Shown here piece by piece: positions 7,896 to 16,582 of a stretch of DNA of 64,000 bases. Numbering within the stretch: position 1 is the first letter of the stretch; every line of letters starts with the position of its first letter. The position numbers were made by a program, and so were the translations under genes. The notes beneath the pieces are model-generated. The model ran no database searches. It saw nothing but the letters and a program-made list of their open reading frames with translations, and had not been told where the DNA came from. The stretch is taken from the NCBI GenBank assembly GCA_002423395.1, contig DIVZ01000001.1, positions 1 to 64,000 on the forward strand, written 5' to 3'. Source of the stretch: Eubacteriaceae bacterium UBA6119 (GTDB taxonomy: Bacteria; Bacillota; Clostridia; Eubacteriales; UBA1433).

Positions 7896-8990
7896 CTATA
7901 CATTAAACCTGAAATAAACTACGTCTCCGTCTTTAATTATGTAATCTTTGCCCTCGATTCTGGTATAGCCCATCTCTTTTGCTTTCTGTTCTGTTTTAGC
8001 TTCAAACAGTTTTTCTATGTCAGTAACTTCCGCTCTTATAAACCCTCGCTCTATATCGCTGTGAATTTTGCCCGCTGCTTTAGGCGCTTTTGTACACGAC
8101 TGCACCGTCCACGCTTTCACTTCATCTTCACCTGCTGTAAAAAAAGTCTCGAGTCTTAGAAGTTTATATCCCGCTTTTATTATTCTGTCGAGCCCGGGGC
8201 TGTCAAATCCCAGTTCTTTTAAATAAGATAATTTTTCATCTTCATCAAACGCGGAAAGTTCCTGCTCAATTTTTGCAGATACTTTTATAAGCGGAGCATT
8301 AGGGTCATAAGTTTTTAAATAGTCGCGCAGCTTTATAAAATTCTCACTGTCAATATCTGCCTCGTCTTCGGCAACATTGGCTATATACATAAACGGTTTT
8401 GATGTAATAAGATCAAAGCTTTCGGCAATTTCTTTTTCGTCTTCATTAAGCTCGCACTTTGACGCTAATTTGCCGTTTTCGAGCGTTTTTTTAATTTTCT
8501 CCATAATAACAAGCAATTCTGATTGAGATTTATCCTGTGATTTCGCAGCTTTCTGCGATTTTATTATTCTGCGCTCCAGCATGTCAAGGTCGGAAAGTAT
8601 AAGCTCGTAATGCACTATTTCTATATCAGCTATAGGGTCGATTTTTTCCATTACATGAATTATGTTTTCATCTTCGTAGCATCTTATGACGTGGGCTAAT
8701 GCGTTCATCTGCCTTATGTGCGATAAGAATTGGTTGCCAAGTCCTTCCCCCTTGCTGGCGTTTTTTACAAGCCCTGCAATATCTACAAAATTTACTGTCG
8801 TATATGTTGTCTTTTTCGGGTGATACATATCCGAAAGCTTATCAATTCTTATATCGGGGACTTTTACTACGCCCAAGTTTGGCTCGATTGTGCAGAAAGG
8901 AAAATTTTCCGCAGGCGCGTTGGCTTTCGTAAGCGCATTAAAAAGCGTGCTTTTCCCCGCGTTGGGCAGACCTATAATACCTATTTTCAT
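7896..8990 (-). CDS. ychF: Redox-regulated ATPase YchF (Obg-like)
   Basis: A 364-residue member of the YchF/OLA1 family, at full normal length. It begins MKIGIIGLPNAGKSTLFNALT, which is the P-loop, and has DIAGLVKNASKGEGLGN as switch II. The C terminus is a TGS domain ending GDVVYFRFNV. YchF binds ribosomes and hydrolyses ATP rather than GTP, and it acts in stress and translation control in other bacteria. It stands 29 bp downstream of the penicillin-binding protein gene on the same strand. Confidence 0.96.
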   Translation of the reverse strand: MKIGIIGLPNAGKSTLFNALTKANAPAENFPFCTIEPNLGVVKVPDIRIDKLSDMYHPKKTTYTTVNFVDIAGLVKNASKGEGLGNQFLSHIRQMNALAHVIRCYEDENIIHVMEKIDPIADIEIVHYELILSDLDMLERRIIKSQKAAKSQDKSQSELLVIMEKIKKTLENGKLASKCELNEDEKEIAESFDLITSKPFMYIANVAEDEADIDSENFIKLRDYLKTYDPNAPLIKVSAKIEQELSAFDEDEKLSYLKELGFDSPGLDRIIKAGYKLLRLETFFTAGEDEVKAWTVQSCTKAPKAAGKIHSDIERGFIRAEVTDIEKLFEAKTEQKAKEMGYTRIEGKDYIIKDGDVVYFRFNV

Positions 8991-9019
8991 AAATTCGTAC
9001 TACTCCTGTTGTTTTAAAA

Positions 9020-11245
9020 TTAATTATGTTTATTGTTGCGTCCGTTATTTTTTATATCATCGAATATTCTATCAATATAATGCGATTTTGTACAGTATTC
9101 TGTAGGAGCATATTTTTCTAGATAATATACTGTAAGTTTGTACTGCTCCGGACATGTTCCTTCAACAAACAATTTACCTGTAGAAGAATCTACGGTTACT
9201 TTTTTGACTATTGAATCTTCATATAAGTTATATTCGGAGCTTGATATCCACATTGACTCAACTTCATCGTCATAAAAATAAATTCGCCCCTGCCCTAATG
9301 CGGAGCTTTTTGCCACTTTAATATTAAGCATTGTTGAAGAAGCTTCTATCTCTGACAGGTTAGGAACCATTTTTGCAAGAGTTCCGTCATTTACAACTTT
9401 ATTCATATATTTGCCGAACGCGGACGCGCTGTAAGCGCTTGAGCCTCCGACAACTTTCATATCGGGCGAACCAATCCATATTGTTGTGCTTAACCCGCCG
9501 CAGTATCCGGCAAACCATAAATCCTTTTTATCTTCTGTTGTGCCTGTTTTCCCTGCCGCAGCGTATTTATACACATTCGCGGCAGTGCCTGTCCCGTACG
9601 AAACCACATCGTGTAAAAGCCCGTTCATTGTATAGGCAGTACTTTGATCAAACACTATTGTTTTAGAAAGTTTTACATTTTTTATATTAAAAACTTCTTC
9701 ACCGTTTTTATCTGCAATGCTCTCTATACTGTAAATCTCATTAACTGCTCCTCCGTTGGCAAAAGCGCAGTAAGCGCTCGCCATTTCAACTGGTTTAAGC
9801 CCGTATGTCAGCCCTCCCAAAGCAGAAGCTAGATTATAATCAGTTTCTTTTATTGTTGTAAAACCGTATGATTTTATTGCTTTCATTGATTGTGTTATGC
9901 CGTACTCGTCAAAAACTTTTACAGACGGTATATTTCTCGAGCCTACCAGCGCGCTTCTTATGCTTATCCACCCTTTGTAAGCGCCGTCGTAGTTTTTCGG
10001 GGTATAGCTTCCCCATGATGTTTTTACATCATTTATCATTGTCCTTGAAGTAATTACTCCATCGTCAATCGCAGCGGCATAATACAGTGGCTTTATTGAC
10101 GAACCCGGCTGCCGCGGCTGAGATGCCATATCTATTTTCGTATTGCCGCCCCAATATACTCTTATTTTGCCAGTATTATAGTCAATACTTACTACAGCTC
10201 CTGTTGCTTTTTTTGTTAGTCCGTAGTATTTTAGCGTTGAGTCAATGCTTGCAACGGCATCCTTTTGCGCGGAATAGTTTAAAGTTGTTTTTATTGTTAC
10301 GCCGTCATATGTGAGATGTTTCTGTGCCAGCAGTTTCGCGCTCTCATAATTCATAGAGTATTTTTTCTGATACTCCGGTATTATGCGGGTATAATATTCA
10401 TCTATGACGTAATCGATGAATGCTTCGGTATTCTCTCGCGAAGTGCCCGAAAAGCCTCTTGAATTGGTTGCCAGCTTTATCGGCATTTTTTTTATTTCTT
10501 CAGCTTTTGATTTTGTTATATAACCCGAGTTAATCATTGCGTTTATTACTTCGTGTTGTCTTTTTATTGCCTCATCATAGTTATCAAACGGACAATATGC
10601 GCTGGGCGCTTGAAAAAGCCCCGCAATTAATGCGCACTGGGCAGTGTTTAAATCTTTAGCTTCCTTGCCGAAATATTTTTTACTCGCTTCTTCTACGCCG
10701 TATGTGCCGGAACCTAAATACATTTGATTTAAATATATCTCAAGTATCTCATCCTTCGTAAAAGCTTTTTCCATTTTCAGGGCAAGAATTGCTTCATTTA
10801 ATTTACGTATATATGATTTTTGGTCTGTTAAAAACAGTCTTTTTACAACCTGCTGGGTAATAGTGCTTCCGCCTTCGGAATACGCGTCTTTACTTATTAC
10901 ATTATTTACAATCGCCCGAGCTATACCTCTTATGCTCACTCCGTTATGATTATAAAAATTTTTATCCTCAACCGCAATTACAGCGTTAATTAAATCTTTT
11001 GGCACCTGCTTTATATCTACGTATGTTCTGTTTTCATCAAAAACTTCTGCAATTAAAACATTATCCGATGAATATATAAGAGTTTTTCCTTTAGGCTCGT
11101 ATTTATAATCGGATATATTCGTTGCAATTGCTTTAAAACCAAGCATTACTGTTAATAAGCATATTAAAAGAAATATAAATAGTATGCTTGATAAAATTCT
11201 TTTTTTGCGATTAACTCTCTTTTTAGTCCTTTTTGTTTTTTTCAT
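9020..11245 (-). CDS. Class A penicillin-binding protein (PBP1A type)
   Basis: A bifunctional peptidoglycan synthase of 741 residues. A basic cytoplasmic head (KKTKRTKKRVNRKKR) is followed by one membrane helix (about 18-40) and a glycosyltransferase (GT51) domain with the catalytic Glu in VEDKNFYNH (E93) and GGSTITQQVVK. The transpeptidase domain has the nucleophile motif PGSSIKPL and the KTGTT box. It polymerises and cross-links glycan strands outside the membrane. The start follows a modest GAGTGA site. It lies between the pseudouridine synthase gene and ychF, all on one strand. Confidence 0.95.
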   Translation of the reverse strand: MKKTKRTKKRVNRKKRILSSILFIFLLICLLTVMLGFKAIATNISDYKYEPKGKTLIYSSDNVLIAEVFDENRTYVDIKQVPKDLINAVIAVEDKNFYNHNGVSIRGIARAIVNNVISKDAYSEGGSTITQQVVKRLFLTDQKSYIRKLNEAILALKMEKAFTKDEILEIYLNQMYLGSGTYGVEEASKKYFGKEAKDLNTAQCALIAGLFQAPSAYCPFDNYDEAIKRQHEVINAMINSGYITKSKAEEIKKMPIKLATNSRGFSGTSRENTEAFIDYVIDEYYTRIIPEYQKKYSMNYESAKLLAQKHLTYDGVTIKTTLNYSAQKDAVASIDSTLKYYGLTKKATGAVVSIDYNTGKIRVYWGGNTKIDMASQPRQPGSSIKPLYYAAAIDDGVITSRTMINDVKTSWGSYTPKNYDGAYKGWISIRSALVGSRNIPSVKVFDEYGITQSMKAIKSYGFTTIKETDYNLASALGGLTYGLKPVEMASAYCAFANGGAVNEIYSIESIADKNGEEVFNIKNVKLSKTIVFDQSTAYTMNGLLHDVVSYGTGTAANVYKYAAAGKTGTTEDKKDLWFAGYCGGLSTTIWIGSPDMKVVGGSSAYSASAFGKYMNKVVNDGTLAKMVPNLSEIEASSTMLNIKVAKSSALGQGRIYFYDDEVESMWISSSEYNLYEDSIVKKVTVDSSTGKLFVEGTCPEQYKLTVYYLEKYAPTEYCTKSHYIDRIFDDIKNNGRNNKHN

Positions 11246-11263
11246 TTAAATCACTCAAGTATA

Positions 11264-12157
11264 TTATTTAAGCAGTCTGGCTATATCGTCAGCAAGAGGA
11301 GCGGTGTATACATTATATTGTTTTGTTCTCGGATGAATAAACCCTATGCTAAATGCGTGCAAAGCTTGTCTATCTATTAAGTCACTTTTCTTGTTGTAGA
11401 GAATATCTCCCATAAGAGGATGATTGATAAATTGCATATGTACTCTTATCTGATGAGTTCTGCCTGTATGTAAAATTATTTTTACCAATGCATAATCATC
11501 ATATTGGGTAACAACTTCATACTCCGTTATGCTTTCTTTACCTTCATCAAAAACTGTTCTTTGCGTTGAATCGTCTTCGATTTTTCCTATAGGTACATCT
11601 ATTATGCCTTTTTTTCCCTCAAAACATCCTTCCGCCAATGCGAAATATGTTTTTGCAATTTTTCCTTCCTGCATTTGCTTCTGAATAAAATGATGTGAAT
11701 ACTTGTTTTTTGCTATTAATATCACTCCCGATGTATCCATATCAAGCCTGTTTACAAAACGCGCTTTGCATAACAATTTATTTTCTCTCCACATATAATA
11801 TATACCATTTGCAAGCGTATCTTCTTGGTGGTATTTTGTCGGATGCGTAATTAAATTTGCGGGTTTGCATATTATAAGAACATCATCGTCTTCATGTATT
11901 ACTTCAAAATCAATCTTCACGCACTCTGCGTCATATTTTTCTATACCAAAATCTATAACTATTTCATCATTCTCTTTAAGTATATGGTTAAACCTTGTTC
12001 TGATATTGTTTATATGTATGCTGCCTTCTTTTTTTATAGCGTTAATAAGCCTGTGCGAATAGATTTGTTTCTCTCTTAAATAATCAACAAGCTTATAGCC
12101 TTCGTCCTCAGAACCGGCGACATATATATAGGTATGGCAATTTTGTTTTTGTTTCAT
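11264..12157 (-). CDS. RluA-family pseudouridine synthase
   Basis: A 297-residue RNA pseudouridine synthase of the RluA/RluD family. The catalytic Asp is in RFVNRLDMDTSG. Downstream motifs LHTGRTHQIRVHM and HPLMGD are typical. The N terminus (about 15-75) resembles an S4-like RNA-binding domain. Family members modify 23S rRNA or tRNA, and the target here is not readable. It lies 18 bp upstream of the penicillin-binding protein gene and about 100 bp downstream of the candidate 6S RNA on the same strand. Confidence 0.92.
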   Translation of the reverse strand: MKQKQNCHTYIYVAGSEDEGYKLVDYLREKQIYSHRLINAIKKEGSIHINNIRTRFNHILKENDEIVIDFGIEKYDAECVKIDFEVIHEDDDVLIICKPANLITHPTKYHQEDTLANGIYYMWRENKLLCKARFVNRLDMDTSGVILIAKNKYSHHFIQKQMQEGKIAKTYFALAEGCFEGKKGIIDVPIGKIEDDSTQRTVFDEGKESITEYEVVTQYDDYALVKIILHTGRTHQIRVHMQFINHPLMGDILYNKKSDLIDRQALHAFSIGFIHPRTKQYNVYTAPLADDIARLLK

Positions 12158-12261
12158 TAAGTATTATCCTTTGCAAAAAAAAAGGTATAAAATTATTTTG
12201 TTCATATTTTTTTATATATTATAATAAAAAAATGAAACAAAATAATAATTTTTATACCACA

Positions 12262-12454
12262 AACACCTTATCCCGATAAGCGCGCCCCATATTTGATCCC
12301 TAGCATAAGCCAGGTGGGTTATCTGTTCATTGCCGCTGTCTTCCACTAAAAATCGAGGCCTGACATTGTGCAACAAAACTCGAAATCCCATAAAATTAGT
12401 GTAGGTTCAAATATTAAAGCGCTATCTTAATCGGGCGAAAGAATAAATCTTTCA
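12262..12454 (-). ncRNA. ssrS: Candidate 6S RNA (RNA polymerase regulator)
   Basis: On the minus strand this stretch folds into the 6S pattern. A long closing stem forms from CCCGAT/ATCGGG, GCGC/GCGC and ATATTTGA/TCAAATAT. Then comes a large central bubble whose 3' side carries the small hairpin CCTGGC-TTAT-GCTAGG. The apical arm is CACTAA/TTAGTG and CGAG/CTCG. A consensus-like promoter precedes it. 6S RNA mimics an open promoter and sequesters housekeeping RNA polymerase. There is no protein-coding potential. Ends are estimated from the promoter and closing stem. The call rests on shape, not on a covariance search. Confidence 0.65.
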
Positions 12455-12460
12455 TTTATA

Positions 12461-12488
12461 ATTATATCTTAAAATTCTTTTCTTACAA
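12461..12488 (-). promoter_or_regulatory. Promoter of the 6S RNA candidate
   Basis: On the minus strand TTGTAA (12488-12483), a 16-nt spacer, then TATAAT (12466-12461). It predicts a 5' end near 12454, just before the closing stem of the RNA. Confidence 0.65.
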
Positions 12489-12531
12489 GTGGTATTATTT
12501 GTTTGTATTTTCGAATTTTTAAAAATAGATA

Positions 12532-12586
12532 TTGCTTTTTTTAGAATATAGTAGTATATTTATACACAATCAAGCATAAATATACT
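12532..12586 (+). promoter_or_regulatory. argGH promoter overlapped by a perfect inverted repeat
   Basis: TTGCTT (12532-12537), 17 nt, TATATT (12555-12560) forms a promoter. AGTATATTTAT (12553-12563) and ATAAATATACT (12576-12586) are exact inverted repeats, and the left arm covers the -10 box. The A/T-rich arms and location suit an ArgR-type arginine operator, which would couple arginine supply to argGH repression. Confidence 0.6.
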
Positions 12587-12605
12587 AAAAAATTGAGGTA
12601 ATCAA

Positions 12606-13817
12606 ATGAAAAAAGAAAAGATTGTTCTTGCATATTCCGGCGGACTTGACACTTCCGCAATTATACCTTGGTTAAAGGAAAACTACAATTACGACGTATA
12701 CGCTTTGTGTATAGATATAGGTCAGGGAGCAGAACTGGAAAATTTGGAAAAAAGAGGCTACGAATGCGGCGCGGGTTATGTTAAAATAGAACGGGCGACA
12801 GACGAACTTGTTAATGACTACATATTCCCTATGCTGAAATCAGGCGCTATGTATGAAAACAAATATCTGCTCGGAACATCAATAGCAAGACCGCTTATCG
12901 CGAAAAAGCTTGTCCAGTACGCAATAGAAGTAGGCGCAACCGCGATATGTCACGGGGCTACAGGCAAAGGCAACGACCAGGTAAGGTTTGATTTAGGCAT
13001 CTGGGCGCTTGCTCCCGAAATGAAAATAATAGCTCCCTGGAGAATATGGAATATAAAAAGCAGAGAAGACGCTGTAGAATATTGCATTAAACATGATATT
13101 AAACTTAATCTGCCTGCAAACCAGCTTTACAGCAGAGACAAAAATATATGGCATTTAAGTCATGAAGGGCTGGAGCTTGAAAATCCTGACACGGCTCCCG
13201 ATTACGAAAATCTTTTAATGATGTGCTCAACACCTGAAAAAGCGCCGGATGAAGCAGAAATTATAACAATAGACTTTGAAAAAGGCATACCTGTTAAATT
13301 AAACGACAAAGATATAAACGGAACTGATCTTATATATAAACTCAACGAAATAGGCGGAAAACACGGCGTAGGCGTTATCGACATGGTAGAAAACCGCGTT
13401 GTAGGAATGAAATCAAGAGGAATATACGAAACTCCCGGCGGAACTATACTGTATTACGCGCATAACGAACTTGAAAGAATATGTCTCGACAGACAAACTT
13501 ATTCATTTAAAGCAACAGCCGCTGTTACGTTTTCAGAACTTATATACAACGGCATGTGGTTTACACCGCTGCGCGAGGCGATCAGCGCTTTTGTAGACAA
13601 AACGCAGGAAAACGTTACAGGAAAAGTAAAACTAAAATTATATAAAGGAAATATCATACCGCAGGGAGTGTCCTCTCCGTATACCCTGTATAATGAAGAA
13701 ATCTCAAGCTTCACAACAGGAAACTTATACGATCATAAAGACGCGGAAGGATTTATAAAACTTTACGGACTGCCTTTAAGGGTTCGTGCGAGTATGATAG
13801 AAAAAAGCAAAGGTTAA
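12606..13817 (+). CDS. argG: Argininosuccinate synthase
   Basis: Joins citrulline and aspartate with ATP cleavage to AMP, the penultimate step of arginine synthesis. The 403-residue product is full length. The N-terminal AYSGGLDTSA is the PP-loop nucleotide site, and CHGATGKGNDQVRF (about 118-131) is the family signature. The start follows GAGGTA. It is first in an operon with argH, 5 bp away, behind an inverted-repeat operator. Confidence 0.98.
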   Translation: MKKEKIVLAYSGGLDTSAIIPWLKENYNYDVYALCIDIGQGAELENLEKRGYECGAGYVKIERATDELVNDYIFPMLKSGAMYENKYLLGTSIARPLIAKKLVQYAIEVGATAICHGATGKGNDQVRFDLGIWALAPEMKIIAPWRIWNIKSREDAVEYCIKHDIKLNLPANQLYSRDKNIWHLSHEGLELENPDTAPDYENLLMMCSTPEKAPDEAEIITIDFEKGIPVKLNDKDINGTDLIYKLNEIGGKHGVGVIDMVENRVVGMKSRGIYETPGGTILYYAHNELERICLDRQTYSFKATAAVTFSELIYNGMWFTPLREAISAFVDKTQENVTGKVKLKLYKGNIIPQGVSSPYTLYNEEISSFTTGNLYDHKDAEGFIKLYGLPLRVRASMIEKSKG

Positions 13818-13822
13818 AAAAT

Positions 13823-15202
13823 ATGAAATTATGGCAAAACGTTTTTGCTGCAGAAATTGATAAACTGGCGGATGAATTTAACAGCTCAATAACATTTGAC
13901 AAAGCCCTTTATGAATATGACATAAAGGGCACTATTGCTCATGTTTCAATGCTTATTAAACAGAATATTTTACAGCAAAATGAAGGCGATGAGATAATTT
14001 CTGCATTGAAACAATTGCTTGAAGATATAAACAGCGGAAAAGTTAAAATCGACGAGAGCTATGAGGACATACATTCTTTTGTGGAGCTGTATCTCACAGA
14101 TAAAATCGGATCTGTGGCAAAAAAAATGCATACAGGCAGAAGCCGAAACGACCAGGTTGCTCTTGATATGAGAATGTATGTAATTGATAAGACGACAGAT
14201 TTAAGCGAGCTGCTAAAAGAACTCATATCTAAACTGATTTATAAATCAGAACAAAGCATTAATGTAATAATGCCGATGTTTACTCACCTGCGAAAGGCTC
14301 AGTGCTCAACTTACGGTCATTATTTGTGCGCATATATTGAAATGTTTTTGCGCGATTTAAGCAAGATAGACACAATTACTGAAAATTGCAAAAACAGTAT
14401 GCCGCTCGGAAGCGGAGCATGCTGCGGGAACACTTACGATATAGACAGAAATTACGTCGCAAAGCAGCTTGGATTTAACGATATAACATACAACAGCATA
14501 GACGGCGTATCAGACAGGGATTATATTATTGATACCCTTTACGCCTTGTCAATGGTAATGATGCATATGAGCAGATACTGCGAAGAACTTATTATATTTT
14601 CCTCCGAACAATACGGATATGTGAAAATATCAGACGAGTTCTGCTCAGGCTCAAGCATGATGCCTCAGAAGAAAAACCCGGATATGGCGGAGCTTATAAG
14701 AGGCAAGACAGGCAGAGTATACGGATCGCTTACTCAAATGCTCACGACAATGAAAGCTCAGCCGCTTTCATATAACAAAGATATGCAGGAAGACAAAGAG
14801 TGCTTTTTTAACGCGATAGATACAACTGTTAAATGCCTGCAGATATTTACCGCGATGGCTGAGGGTATAATATTAAATGAAGATGTGATGTATATATCGG
14901 CAAGAGACAGCTATATAACAGCAGTTGACGCAGCTGATTATCTGGCGAAAAAAGGTCTTCCGTTCAGAGACGCATATGCCGCCGCGGCAAAACTTGTAAA
15001 CTACTGTATAGATAAGAAAATATATTTTTATGAATTGACTCTTGACGAGATGAAAAACATTCATCCCGATTTTGACGAAGACCTGCTTAGCGCGATAACT
15101 GTTGAAAACTCGCTGGCGTTAAGAAAACAGCCGGGCTCCCCCAACCCCGATATGGTAGCGGCAAGCCTTGCAAAATACAAAGAACGTTTAAGCAAATTTT
15201 AG
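13823..15202 (+). CDS. argH: Argininosuccinate lyase
   Basis: Splits argininosuccinate into arginine and fumarate in the cytosol. The product has 459 residues, the normal length. The fumarase/aspartase superfamily signature GSSMMPQKKNPD is present, along with HTGRSRNDQV near the N terminus. The start is only 5 bp after argG, whose last codons supply the AAAGG ribosome binding site, so the pair is coupled. A terminator follows. Confidence 0.98.
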   Translation: MKLWQNVFAAEIDKLADEFNSSITFDKALYEYDIKGTIAHVSMLIKQNILQQNEGDEIISALKQLLEDINSGKVKIDESYEDIHSFVELYLTDKIGSVAKKMHTGRSRNDQVALDMRMYVIDKTTDLSELLKELISKLIYKSEQSINVIMPMFTHLRKAQCSTYGHYLCAYIEMFLRDLSKIDTITENCKNSMPLGSGACCGNTYDIDRNYVAKQLGFNDITYNSIDGVSDRDYIIDTLYALSMVMMHMSRYCEELIIFSSEQYGYVKISDEFCSGSSMMPQKKNPDMAELIRGKTGRVYGSLTQMLTTMKAQPLSYNKDMQEDKECFFNAIDTTVKCLQIFTAMAEGIILNEDVMYISARDSYITAVDAADYLAKKGLPFRDAYAAAAKLVNYCIDKKIYFYELTLDEMKNIHPDFDEDLLSAITVENSLALRKQPGSPNPDMVAASLAKYKERLSKF

Positions 15203-15215
15203 TTTGATTTTAAAG

Positions 15216-15241
15216 CACGGTCATAATATGCCGTGTTTTTA
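15216..15241 (+). terminator. argGH terminator
   Basis: CACGG (15216-15220) pairs with CCGTG (15231-15235), directly followed by a run of T. Confidence 0.7.
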
Positions 15242-15339
15242 TTTGACTCATTGGAAAAATCAATTATAATATCTATATAAATTAAAACAAGAAAGGAAGT
15301 GTGACTTATCTGTAAATCGGATATTGTGCGTTATGCATA

Positions 15340-15380
15340 GCAAAGGCTATTCATAACCTAAATATAAAAATAGCCTTTGC
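15340..15380. repeat. Perfect 11-bp inverted repeat upstream of the CD3324-like gene
   Basis: GCAAAGGCTAT (15340-15350) and ATAGCCTTTGC (15370-15380) form an 11-bp hairpin with a 19-nt loop, ending 29 nt before the start codon. No T tract follows. It may be a leader hairpin controlling translation or a protein-binding palindrome. Confidence 0.55.
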
Positions 15381-15408
15381 AAATCCAACATTAAAACGGA
15401 GGTGCATA

Positions 15409-15681
15409 ATGAGCTATATAAACGCAGGCAGCATACTGCCGAAAGTTTTATTGGAAGAAATTCAGTGTTATATTGACGCGGATTATTTATATATACCCCG
15501 AAAAGAAGAAAATAAAAAATCATGGGGAGAAATAAACAACAGCAAACAACAGACTTATCTGAGAAATCTTGAGATATATGCGCAATATAAAAACGGAGCA
15601 AGAACAAAAGACATTGCGGACAAATATTTTCTTTCTGTAAAAACTGTATATAAAATAATCACAAATATGAAAACATTATAA
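15409..15681 (+). CDS. CD3324-family small helix-turn-helix protein
   Basis: A 90-residue protein like the clostridial CD3324 family. It begins MSYINAGSILPKVLLEEIQ, has a central YLYIPRKEENKKSWGE motif and a C-terminal helix-turn-helix (about 60-88, ARTKDIADKYFLSVKTVYKII), somewhat like the Mor/C activators of phages. It probably binds DNA, and no target is known. GGAGG precedes the start. It has a hairpin in its leader and its own terminator, so it is a stand-alone unit. Confidence 0.8.
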   Translation: MSYINAGSILPKVLLEEIQCYIDADYLYIPRKEENKKSWGEINNSKQQTYLRNLEIYAQYKNGARTKDIADKYFLSVKTVYKIITNMKTL

Positions 15682-15687
15682 AAATCG

Positions 15688-15716
15688 GCGTTTGGGCTAA
15701 TTCCAAACGCTTTTTT
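15688..15716 (+). terminator. Terminator of the CD3324-like gene
   Basis: GCGTTTGG (15688-15695) pairs with CCAAACGC (15703-15710), followed by TTTTTT. Confidence 0.88.
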
Positions 15717-15740
15717 ATCTGGTATATAAGAAAGCGAGTT

Positions 15741-15767
15741 TATCAAAGTATAAATTTTGATATACTT
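15741..15767. promoter_or_regulatory. Two overlapping inverted repeats before the methyltransferase gene
   Basis: TATCAAA (15741-15747) with TTTGATA (15756-15762), and AAGTATA (15746-15752) with TATACTT (15761-15767), interleave within 27 bp, 23 nt before the start codon. They could be an operator. AT-rich composition makes chance possible. Confidence 0.4.
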
Positions 15768-15789
15768 AAATAAAAAAAGGATGAGTGAT

Positions 15790-16497
15790 ATGCTTTTCGG
15801 AAAAAACACAAACTTTGATAAAGATTTTTTGCTGCAAAATATGATGGGTCCCAATTGCGTGCGCATTCTTGAGGAATTAACCGAAAATATTGAAATAAAT
15901 CCTGATATGCGCATTCTTGACTTGGCATGCGGATGCGGTCTTACCTCTATATATTTAGCGCAAGAATACAACACGACTGTTTTTGCGGCGGATTTATGGA
16001 TAAACCCTACTAATAATTATCTGCGATTTAAAAAATTTGGTCTTGATAATAAAGTAATACCGATCCACACCGAAGCTCATGCTCTTCCGTTTGCTGATGA
16101 ATATTTTGACGCTGTTTTCTGCATAGACGCCTTTCATTATTTCGGAGCGGATGAGAATTATCTTGATAAACATCTTGCGCCGCTTGTGAAAAAAGGCGGG
16201 ATAATCGCGGTAAGCATACCTGGATTAAAAAAAGAATTTGCAAACGGCGTACCCGAAGAACTTATGCCGTTTTGGCAGGATGATATAAATTTCTACACTT
16301 TAGACTGGTGGAAAGCGCTTTGGCAGCAATCGGATAAAATCGAAATTATTCACGCTTTTTCTCATTTATGCCATAGCTTAGCATGGGAAGAATGGCTCGA
16401 AAGCCCCAATCCTTATGCTGTAAGAGATATAGATATGATGGCGGCTGAAGGCGGAAAATATTTTGATACTATAGGGCTTATCGCGAGAGTAAAATAG
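15790..16497 (+). CDS. Class I SAM-dependent methyltransferase
   Basis: A 235-residue methyltransferase with motif I ILDLACGCGLTSIYLAQ, an acidic residue after strand 2 (VFAADLW), and motif-IV-like FDAVFCIDAFHYF. Start choice: ATGs at 15781 and 15790 are in frame. The AAAAGG site is too close to the first and suits the second, and MLFGKNTNFDKDFLL resembles the usual beginning. The family includes small-molecule and lipid methyltransferases, and the acceptor is unknown. It is a single gene, converging on the Imm26-like gene. Confidence 0.85.
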   Translation: MLFGKNTNFDKDFLLQNMMGPNCVRILEELTENIEINPDMRILDLACGCGLTSIYLAQEYNTTVFAADLWINPTNNYLRFKKFGLDNKVIPIHTEAHALPFADEYFDAVFCIDAFHYFGADENYLDKHLAPLVKKGGIIAVSIPGLKKEFANGVPEELMPFWQDDINFYTLDWWKALWQQSDKIEIIHAFSHLCHSLAWEEWLESPNPYAVRDIDMMAAEGGKYFDTIGLIARVK

Positions 16498-16536
16498 AAA
16501 TGTTTTTATAAGCAAAAATGAAAATTAATTTTATAC

Positions 16537-16582
16537 AATAAATGCAGTATTTTACAAGTTTTTGCGGCGTATTGCATTTATT
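16537..16582. terminator. Hairpin between convergent genes
   Basis: AATAAATGCA (16537-16546) pairs with TGCATTTATT (16573-16582), followed by T's on the plus strand. It overlaps the last codon of the gene on the other strand and probably ends the methyltransferase transcript. Confidence 0.5.
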
